6,368 bases of DNA, taken from assembly GCA_012033095.1 (NCBI GenBank), contig JAAUPO010000143.1:1-6368 (forward strand), written 5' to 3'. Origin of the DNA: Synechococcaceae cyanobacterium RL_1_2 (GTDB lineage: Bacteria > Cyanobacteriota > Cyanobacteriia > Cyanobacteriales > JAAUPO01). The position numbers were made by a program, and so were the translations under genes. This document shows, piece by piece, positions 1-5,444 of the stretch; within the stretch, counting starts at the first letter, position 1, and the number at the start of each line of letters is the position of its first letter. Under the pieces are notes generated by a model, which saw only the letters and a list, made by a program, of their open reading frames with translations, did not search any database and was not told where the DNA came from.

Positions 1-471
1 GGATTTTCTAAAAGCTATAGTGCCCATCCTTGGTTATATCAAAGTGACGATATTGCTGATTTATATTTGCCCACATTAGGTCGTGTGGAATGTCGTCCGA
101 TCGCGGTTCAGGATGTTGCAGTAGCAATTCCACCGGAAACATGGTGCGATCGTTTGGGTTATGTGGTGGTACAAATCAGTGATGATTTAAGTACAGGAAC
201 CCTAATGGGCTTTTTACCCACAGCTACGGCAACGATGGTTCTCCTGAAACAATTACAACCGATCGATGAAATTTTTACCGCGATCGCGTTACAGGAAGAA
301 AGTGTTTGGCATAAACTCCAAGGTTGGGCCCAGAAATCCCTAGACAAAGGCTGGAGGATCAAGCCATCACCCCCATCAACCTTGGAGCTATCCGCAACCC
401 GAGGGGATCAAACTCTGGACGAACTTTATGAAATTATCGAAAATTCCCCTAGTATGTCGGCCCGTCCGTAA
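1..471 (+). CDS. DUF1822 family protein, N-terminal portion (5' end outside window, frameshifted at 3' end)
   Basis: The frame is open from the first base, so the gene starts upstream; the TTG at 67 is only an internal codon. The stretch LYLPTLGRVECRPI, followed by PPETWCDRLGYVVVQ and a GFLPTATATMVLLKQLQPIDEI segment (broken here: GFLPTATA then LLKQLQPIDEI), matches my memory of the DUF1822 core: an LYLP..G.VEC start, an RLGYV.VQ strand, a GF strand and an L..LQ..D end. It is followed by LQGWAQKSLDKGW, equivalent to the Trp-rich helix seen after the core in relatives. DUF1822 has no known biochemical role; no signal peptide or membrane helix is visible in this part, so a cytoplasmic location is inferred. 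The last residues (LDELYEIIENSPSMSARP) look like the first helix of a HEAT-like repeat that is cut off by TAA at 469-471 and continues in the next frame. Family call firm, function unknown. Confidence 0.8.
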   Translation, partial: GFSKSYSAHPWLYQSDDIADLYLPTLGRVECRPIAVQDVAVAIPPETWCDRLGYVVVQISDDLSTGTLMGFLPTATATMVLLKQLQPIDEIFTAIALQEESVWHKLQGWAQKSLDKGWRIKPSPPSTLELSATRGDQTLDELYEIIENSPSMSARP

Positions 472-949
472 CGCGCTAAAGGTATTACCGTTAATTGGTC
501 AACGCAATCAACAAGAAATTAATCTTCTGGCTGAAATCGTTGAAGGGACAGAAGATCCCAAAATTCGTTGGGATGCGGCCGCTATCCTCGGTAATTTTGA
601 GCCGAGCCATCCCCAGGCAGCGATCTATCGCAATAAATATTTTAACTTTGATTTAAGTTTTGAAGTTCCTCCAGAAAACCTGGAAGTTGAATTACAGGTA
701 GCCTTATTAACGATCGACAATCGCAAAATTTTAGCCCAAATTGAAGTCAAACCAATGCAGGGCAAAAGCAAGTTACCCAATAATTTAGAGTTTGCGATCC
801 TAGATGATCAGGGACAATTACTGAGGGAGGAGATTAGCCGAGATCATCACGATAGTTTAGAAATGTCATTTCGGTTTGAACCAGGGGATCATTTTCGGAT
901 TCGGCTAACCTCTGGGGATAGTGTATTTATCGAAGATATCGAGATTTAG
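428..949 (+). CDS. C-terminal HEAT-like and beta-rich part of the DUF1822 protein, in a shifted frame
   Basis: This 173-residue frame overlaps the preceding one by 44 bases. Residues 15-63 (NALKVLPLIG, then a second helix pair ending RWDAAAILGNFEPSHPQA) form one to two HEAT-like repeats. Residues 65-173 form a beta-rich domain: LEVELQVALLTIDN, then LPNNLEFAILDDQGQLL and a closing GDHFRIRLTSGD..IEDIEI. As I recall them, longer DUF1822 proteins end with the same order: HEAT-like repeats, LPPNL.L.VLDE.G and a final ALGD.S.TEDFVI. This is therefore most likely the missing C-terminal half of the upstream gene and not an independent gene. The ATG at 428 lacks a clear Shine-Dalgarno sequence, and its first 14 residues (MKLSKIPLVCRPVR) look like out-of-frame noise before the repeat begins. 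If translated separately it would be a restart product. Its stop lies 13 bases before the CHAT-CHASE2 start. Confidence 0.7.
   Translation: MKLSKIPLVCRPVRNALKVLPLIGQRNQQEINLLAEIVEGTEDPKIRWDAAAILGNFEPSHPQAAIYRNKYFNFDLSFEVPPENLEVELQVALLTIDNRKILAQIEVKPMQGKSKLPNNLEFAILDDQGQLLREEISRDHHDSLEMSFRFEPGDHFRIRLTSGDSVFIEDIEI
462..471 (+). other. Probable frameshift site in the DUF1822 gene (tandem CCGT)
   Basis: CCGT occurs twice in direct succession at 462-465 and 466-469, and the second copy creates the TAA at 469-471. Removing one copy gives gcc cgt aac gcg, which joins SPSMSAR to NALKVLPLIG without a stop and completes a HEAT-like helix pair. Deleting only one C (466 or 467) would also restore the frame, giving SARRNALKV. 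The site lacks the features of programmed +1 shifting: neither the CGT nor the CCG tRNA could re-pair one base downstream. A mutation, a phase-variable slip or a sequencing error are the options. Confidence 0.65.
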
Positions 950-962
950 TTCGGTGCTGATA

Positions 963-3392
963 ATGAGGTTAATTGCCCTAAAATTTCATGAATTAACTAA
1001 GGATAATAGGTTTCATCTATCCTTGGAGCTTTATGAGCGTCAGAGCGATCGCTTCATTCCCATTCCCTTAGGAAATGCGGGCAGTGCCATCAGCGGCAAT
1101 TTACCCTTACCCTTTGACCTGAGTGAATTAGAAACCAGTTATAAAGCTTGGGTTGATACCCATCGATGGCGTGTCCAATCTCAACGTGGCTTTGAGTTTG
1201 ATCAACCCACCAAGAAAAAGTCAGAAAAAGATTGTCAACCTTTAAAACAGTTGTTGAAGAATTGGTATGATGTTGATGGTGATGATTGGGAGAGCATTAA
1301 GACCCAAATTAAGATCGTGACGGGCCAAAATTCAAACCAGAACCACTATCTTTTAATGTGGTTGGATTCAAGCTTGGTCGATCGTTGTTCCATTTTGGCA
1401 AAGTTGCCTTGGGATGAAATGTTTGCTGAGTTAGAATTACAAACATCCCTCTGCATTCAGAATTTTAAGTCAATGGGGGCCATCACCCCTAATGCTCCAA
1501 TTCCTCCGCCAAGGAAGTTTAGTTTTCGTTCCTTAGGCTCATTACTGAAACCGAAGGTGCGGCTTTTACATTTAATCGGCAATGATCAGGATATTAAACT
1601 GGATCAGGATAGTAAAATTCTGGATGATTTAAGGAAAGCTAACCATCTGTTGATTGAGCGGATAAAATTAAATTCCTTTCAGGATATAGGTGAAGCCCTA
1701 CGCCATCGTCAAGGTTTCCATATTTTGGTTTATTCGGGCCATAGCCTCGACCAGGATAATAGGGGCCACATCATTCTACGGGGAAGCTCAAAAAAGGCAA
1801 CCATTGATGATTTTAAAGGATCGTTTAAGCAGTTGATTGATAATGGTCTAAAACTTGCAGTATTTAACTCCTGTTTGAGTGCATCTTTAGCTAGGGATTT
1901 ATTGGATTTGGGTTTAACCTCTGCGATCGCGACTAGGGAGGTAATTCATGACGATGTGGCCCTAAAGTTATTGACTTCATTTTTTGAGGAATATGCCAGC
2001 CATGGCCATTCAGTCTATGCCAGTATCAATAAAACGATCGCCTCCCTAGAGGATCTTCGCGAAAATTTTTCGGATTCACAATGGTTACCGGTACTATACC
2101 AACACCCTCAAAAAGTACCTCCCCTTTGGCAAGATTTTATTGCAAAACCCCAAAAAATTCGTTGGCATATCGGGGTATCGGGAGCCATTACGACGGCCGT
2201 GTTGGGCCTCACCATGGGGGGATGGCTCGAAGGGTTAGAGCTTAAGGCCTATGATCAGTTATTACGATGGCGATCGCTACCCCATTATGGCCGAGAAGAA
2301 CGGGTGATGGTGGTAACGATCGATCCCTCTGATTTGGAGTTATTAACCACGGATTACCCAGGGATTAGGCAGGATATCATTACGGATCGGGCCTTAACGG
2401 CGGTGATTGACCAGATCCAAGAAGGACAACCCAAATTGATCGGCATTGATATTTTGCGCAATAGCCCCACCCCATCTTCCGATATAGATAACCATGGGGC
2501 TTTAGTTGCCCAGATCAATCAAGCTCAGAATATAACGATCGTTTGTCAGTTGGACAAGACAGGTAAAGAAACGGAGGGAATTCCGTCTGGTACGGAACCG
2601 CAACATGTGGGTTTCAGTGATATCCTAGTCGATCCCGATGGGAAAATACGTCGTCAATTATTTTGGACAACAGGGATCGATAACCCATCCTGTCCGAACC
2701 CCCTCTCCCTATCCTTTGCCCTGGCCCTTAAGTATTTACAATCTTTAGGTTATACCCCATGGTCTTCAGAGGAAGTTAAAGCACGGGATCTATTTGGGAT
2801 TGAAGATCAAACCTTCCCCTATTTAAAGGAATTTTCCTTGCGGCGATCGCCTCAACCTACCCGTGTCGAACCCGTTAATTATGGAGTGTTATTTAGTCCT
2901 CGCCCCCGACAATCCCCTGGCATGAAGGAAATACCCCTAAGAAGTTTTTTTAATGATCCCCATTTTGATCCGAACCTATTTAAAGATCGAATTGTTTTGG
3001 TTGGTTACGATCGCCCCAATTCCGATCGCCATAAAACGAGCTACGAAGATAATTTACCGGGGGTCATTTTACAGGGCCAAATGGTGGCTTATTTATTAGA
3101 TGTGATGTTAGAAGAAGAACCGAGGTTATGGGTATTACCCCATTGGGGCAATGGTTTATGGATTATAGGTTGGGGCATAATCTCAGGTAGCACCGCATTA
3201 ATGTTAGTTTGGCTCCCTCGTTCCTCCTCTTCCCTGGTGGGGGCCACTGCTATGGAGGGATCAATTTTAGTGGTTGTTTGTTTTCTGATGTTAGGGCAAA
3301 GGGGGCTTTGGCTACCGATGATGGGCCCAGCCATAATCATTAGTTTAATTTTTTTGGTTGGATTGGGTAACCTAAACGAAAGACCAGAGTAA
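963..3392 (+). CDS. CHAT-CHASE2 membrane protein (caspase-like protease domain plus extracytoplasmic sensor)
   Basis: The 809-residue protein has four parts. Residues 1-195 form a beta/alpha region beginning MRLIALKF, as in related CHAT-CHASE2 proteins, and including LPWDEMF. Residues 197-395 are a CHAT (caspase-HetF-associated) domain with VYSGHS (His260) and FNSCLSASLARDL (Cys304), the expected protease dyad, ending SQWLPVLYQHP. A membrane helix (about 403-421) leads into CHASE2 (about 424-720: ELKAYDQLLRWR, VMVVTIDPSDL, LIGIDILR, DRIVLVGY). Three helices close the protein (about 731-751, 757-777, 782-802). Expected topology: CHAT in the cytoplasm, CHASE2 outside. CHASE2 is known as a sensor usually joined to kinases or cyclases; here no other output domain follows, so the protease is the likely output. 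Substrate and ligand are unknown. The ATG at 963 is preferred to GTG at 921 because it avoids a 29-base overlap and gives the family-like N-terminus. Confidence 0.9.
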   Translation: MRLIALKFHELTKDNRFHLSLELYERQSDRFIPIPLGNAGSAISGNLPLPFDLSELETSYKAWVDTHRWRVQSQRGFEFDQPTKKKSEKDCQPLKQLLKNWYDVDGDDWESIKTQIKIVTGQNSNQNHYLLMWLDSSLVDRCSILAKLPWDEMFAELELQTSLCIQNFKSMGAITPNAPIPPPRKFSFRSLGSLLKPKVRLLHLIGNDQDIKLDQDSKILDDLRKANHLLIERIKLNSFQDIGEALRHRQGFHILVYSGHSLDQDNRGHIILRGSSKKATIDDFKGSFKQLIDNGLKLAVFNSCLSASLARDLLDLGLTSAIATREVIHDDVALKLLTSFFEEYASHGHSVYASINKTIASLEDLRENFSDSQWLPVLYQHPQKVPPLWQDFIAKPQKIRWHIGVSGAITTAVLGLTMGGWLEGLELKAYDQLLRWRSLPHYGREERVMVVTIDPSDLELLTTDYPGIRQDIITDRALTAVIDQIQEGQPKLIGIDILRNSPTPSSDIDNHGALVAQINQAQNITIVCQLDKTGKETEGIPSGTEPQHVGFSDILVDPDGKIRRQLFWTTGIDNPSCPNPLSLSFALALKYLQSLGYTPWSSEEVKARDLFGIEDQTFPYLKEFSLRRSPQPTRVEPVNYGVLFSPRPRQSPGMKEIPLRSFFNDPHFDPNLFKDRIVLVGYDRPNSDRHKTSYEDNLPGVILQGQMVAYLLDVMLEEEPRLWVLPHWGNGLWIIGWGIISGSTALMLVWLPRSSSSLVGATAMEGSILVVVCFLMLGQRGLWLPMMGPAIIISLIFLVGLGNLNERPE

Positions 3393-3424
3393 TAGGATTT
3401 TTGTACATAAATCCTACTTTAATT

Positions 3425-3429
3425 GGGAG
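3425..3429 (+). promoter_or_regulatory. Shine-Dalgarno site deciding the DUF928 start
   Basis: GGGAG ends seven bases before the ATG at 3437. This supports that start over the in-frame TTG at 3401, which has no such site and would add 12 residues ahead of the signal sequence. Confidence 0.6.
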
Positions 3430-3436
3430 ACAATCC

Positions 3437-4168
3437 ATGGCATCACTATCCAACCAAGGTAATGGGATTAATTATTTATTAGGAGGCTTATTGGTTAGTT
3501 CTTGCCTCTGGATCCATGATCCCCTGTTAGCTCAAACCAACATAGAATCCACCATCAAAACTAATTACTGGTCACCTCCCAGCGGTGTGGGGAGTAGTGG
3601 TCGCCGTCGTTCTAGTGCTGATGGCCGTGGAAAAAGTAAGACCTCTAACTGTGATGCTGAATTAATCGGCCTTCTTCCCTATGCGATCGAGGGATTAGCG
3701 ATGGTGGAACATCCTGAATTTATGGTTTATGTATCTCAAGAGGGTTCGGAAGGAGAAATAGCCCAAATTAATCTCACCTACTACGATCGCGAACAACAAC
3801 CCATTACAATTTTTGAAAAATCGCTCCAGGATTTTCCTCGGGATCAAGTGTTTGGGATTCCCGTACCGCCTGAAGTGGTGCTATTGCCCGATCGCCTTTA
3901 TCGCTGGGAGTTTGCATTGGCATGCGATCGCGATCGTTCTTTAAAGGGGGCTATAAGTACTCGGGCCCAAGAGTTTAGGGTACAGGATCTACCTTCTGGG
4001 GAGATGGTGACCCCTGTCGATCAAGCTAAATTTTATATGGAGCAGGGATGGTGGTATGACGCAATCAAGGTTTTGCATAACATCTTAGTGGAGGAACCCA
4101 CCCACCAAGAGGGCCTCACTCTCTGGACAGAGCTATTAACTACCGAAGGCTTAAGGGAGTTGTTATAA
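3437..4168 (+). CDS. Exported DUF928 family protein
   Basis: The 243-residue protein begins with a short polar stretch and a hydrophobic core (about 11-27), with a possible signal peptidase I site after LLA at 30-32. A lipobox-like VSSC (20-23) is an alternative, which would make it a lipoprotein; the n-region has no Lys or Arg, so the export signal is unusual. A Gly/Ser/Arg linker with RRRSSADGRGKSK (56-68) follows. The DUF928 core then shows CDAELIGLLP, HPEFMVYV, LPDRLYRWEFALACD and a helical end from about 194, with EQGWWYDAIKVLHNIL resembling one TPR-like pair. Cys72 and Cys163 sit where I recall conserved cysteines in the family and could form a disulfide outside the cytoplasm. DUF928 has no established function. 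It lies 44 bases after the CHAT-CHASE2 stop with no promoter or terminator seen between, so co-transcription is likely. Confidence 0.85.
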   Translation: MASLSNQGNGINYLLGGLLVSSCLWIHDPLLAQTNIESTIKTNYWSPPSGVGSSGRRRSSADGRGKSKTSNCDAELIGLLPYAIEGLAMVEHPEFMVYVSQEGSEGEIAQINLTYYDREQQPITIFEKSLQDFPRDQVFGIPVPPEVVLLPDRLYRWEFALACDRDRSLKGAISTRAQEFRVQDLPSGEMVTPVDQAKFYMEQGWWYDAIKVLHNILVEEPTHQEGLTLWTELLTTEGLRELL

Positions 4169-4250
4169 AATCCGACTTCATCGTATCACTGATTTTGGGG
4201 AGTTTATATCGTGGATTAAGCTTTATCCCACCCCCACAGATGACCAACTA

Positions 4251-4895
4251 TCACCAACTATGGGGTTGAAATTTACTATCATTAGCAAGCCTAACTATTT
4301 CCCCCGCTTGGACAATCACAAATAACCCCTTTTTATAGGCATAACGGGAAACTTCCTTAGTAACTTTAATCCCTGCCACTGCCCCATAAACCGTGTAGTT
4401 AGCGTAAGCGGGAAAGGCTTGTTTAAAGCGGGGTAGTTTACGTAGAAACTCATCTACTTCAGCTTGGGTCAGGTTGGATTTTACTTCCACCACCACTAAC
4501 TCCTTACCATTAATGGCTAAAATATCTACTTCCATTGAGACATTAGGACGATTGGAGGTGACGTTGGGATGGGTTTCTTTTACGTCAATGCCCCGAGCTT
4601 GAAACAGACGTTCTAGCCCTGGTCTAACTAAGTTTTCCACAAACTCCCCCCACCGGCTGGATAGCCCGGCTATTTGTTGGTTGGTGCGCTCGATCGTTGC
4701 TTCTAGTTTTACCATGCGGCGATCGAAGTCCTCTTGGGATTTGACCCGCTTTTGTTCCGCTTCGACCATTAGGCGATCGAGTTCCTCTTTAGATTTAAGC
4801 CGTTCCTGTTCCGCTTCGGTGAATAAACGATCAAATTTTTGTTCGGAACGTTCAAATAAATTATAAATATCTTGAATCGTGATGGGGTCACTCAT
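4251..4895 (-). CDS. PD-(D/E)XK nuclease-like protein with N-terminal coiled coil (DUF3782-like)
   Basis: The 214-residue protein has a charged heptad-like coil at about 15-78 containing three 18-residue repeats, then RWGEFVENLV (81-90) and a PD-(D/E)XK-like core. Candidate catalytic residues are Glu84, Asp124 in MEVDIL, and Glu137 and Lys139 in VVEVKSNL. The spacing D-x12-ExK and the flanking hydrophobic strands fit the restriction-endonuclease-like fold. The C-terminal part ends with YKKGLFVIVQAGEIV and FQPHSW. Proteins of this build, often labelled DUF3782 or simply hypothetical, are frequent in cyanobacteria as I recall; their substrates are unknown and nuclease activity is inferred from fold only. 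The ATG at 4895 is preferred over the TTG two codons upstream. No Shine-Dalgarno sequence is visible before it. It converges on the DUF928 gene and is divergent from a truncated paralogue, so it is not part of the left operon. Confidence 0.75.
   Translation of the reverse strand: MSDPITIQDIYNLFERSEQKFDRLFTEAEQERLKSKEELDRLMVEAEQKRVKSQEDFDRRMVKLEATIERTNQQIAGLSSRWGEFVENLVRPGLERLFQARGIDVKETHPNVTSNRPNVSMEVDILAINGKELVVVEVKSNLTQAEVDEFLRKLPRFKQAFPAYANYTVYGAVAGIKVTKEVSRYAYKKGLFVIVQAGEIVRLANDSKFQPHSW
4674..4835 (-). repeat. 54-bp tandem repeat coding 18-residue coiled-coil units
   Basis: Three consecutive 54-bp units (4782-4835, 4728-4781, 4674-4727) code FDRLFTEAEQERLKSKEE, LDRLMVEAEQKRVKSQED and the more diverged FDRRMVKLEATIERTNQQ. 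The phase is marked by CGATCG or CGATCA at 4720, 4774 and 4828, exactly 54 bases apart. The unit keeps the reading frame and lengthens the predicted coil in 18-residue steps. Confidence 0.85.
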
Positions 4896-5047
4896 GGCCA
4901 AAGCAAAAAAGACAAAAAATAGTTATTCCTATTTTATCTCCACCATTGGGTTGGTTTGGGAAAGTTTTGTATCGTTTTGGGGGGGTAACCCCGATCGCGT
5001 CATTTAGGATTACATCCCCAAACCCAGATCTCTCCGTTTGATGTCCA

Positions 5048-5335
5048 ATGCTGGATATTGATATCTTCGTAGTTTATAAAAAGACCGCGATCGTGCTAGA
5101 AGTTAAGTCCAATCTGACCCAGAATAAAGTGGCGGAATTTCTAGAAAAACGTCCTAAATTTAAAGCGGCCTTTGCCATTGATAAAGACTACAAAATTTAT
5201 GAAACGATCACAGGGATTGATGTTGATGCCCAATCAGCCAGCTATGCTCATAAACAGGGTTTATTCGTGATTGTGCAGGCTGTGGATATGGTTAAATTTG
5301 CCAACGATGAACAATTTCAACCTAAAAGTTGGTAA
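5048..5335 (+). pseudogene. 5'-truncated paralogue of the neighbouring PD-(D/E)XK-like protein
   Basis: The 95-residue open frame lines up almost end to end with residues 120-214 of the minus-strand neighbour. It shares LDIDIF for MEVDIL, LEVKSNLTQ for VEVKSNLTQ, KQGLFVIVQA for KKGLFVIVQA and FQPKSW for FQPHSW. Asp5, Glu18 and Lys20 of the catalytic set remain, but the coiled coil and the helix with Glu84 are absent. Upstream in the same frame ITSPNPDLSV precedes a TGA at 5039-5041; TSPN matches THPN of the neighbour at the same distance, so homology seems to run through the stop. Further upstream no clear match remains. The ATG at 5048 has no Shine-Dalgarno sequence. A decayed copy is the best reading; a functional 95-residue product from an internal start cannot be excluded, since the remaining frame is intact. 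Confidence 0.65.
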
Positions 5336-5405
5336 TTAGTAGATAGGCTCTTACTATATTCACTTTAGTGAAATAAATGTAGAAAAGAGTTACGCTTCAA
5401 AAACT

Positions 5406-5444
5406 TGGAATAATATTTTTTATTTAATACGAATTATTATTCCA
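5406..5444 (-). terminator. Possible terminator: inverted repeat spanning the stop codon of the right-hand gene
   Basis: TGGAATAATA (5406-5415) and TATTATTCCA (5435-5444) are perfect 10-base inverted repeats around a 19-base loop. The loop holds the TAA stop of the minus-strand gene. Read on the minus strand, the stem is followed by AGTTTTTG, a short U tract. The stem is AT-rich and the loop long, so termination is only moderately likely. Confidence 0.4.

Larger units (their letters stand above)
280..3931. repeat. HIP1 octamers (GCGATCGC), six copies in the left block
   Basis: Perfect copies lie at 280-287, 1045-1052, 1923-1930, 2270-2277, 2843-2850 and 3924-3931, all inside coding sequence. 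HIP1 is the highly iterated palindrome of many cyanobacterial genomes. No perfect copy was found after 3931, and CGATCG cores stop at about 5093, which helps date the right-hand segment as foreign. Confidence 0.9.

Noticed and set aside
921..962. GTG start at 921 for the CHAT-CHASE2 gene, with GGGG just upstream
   Set aside because: It would overlap the previous gene by 29 bases and adds 14 residues not expected before the family-like MRLIALKF start.
3089..3340. Minus-strand open frame within the CHAT-CHASE2 gene
   Set aside because: It is opposite the well-supported C-terminal membrane helices and has no family-like features; a shadow frame.
4211..4231. Imperfect hairpin (GTGGAT against ATCCCAC around AAGCTT) between the convergent DUF928 and nuclease-like genes
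   Set aside because: The stem has a bulge and a mismatch, and no T run follows on either strand, so a terminator call is not supported.
4243..4262. Direct repeat ACCAACTAT ACCAACTAT (with one base between) at the end of the nuclease-like gene
   Set aside because: Only nine bases, partly coding the last residues; no flanking element was found, so it is not evidence of an insertion.
4896..4960. Possible promoter for the minus-strand nuclease-like gene (TAAAAT as -10)
   Set aside because: No acceptable -35 at the right spacing was found, and such hexamers are common by chance in this AT-rich stretch.
4978..4992. GGGG TAA CCCC palindrome upstream of the truncated paralogue
   Set aside because: Stem of four with a three-base loop and no T tract; too short to call a regulatory or termination signal.
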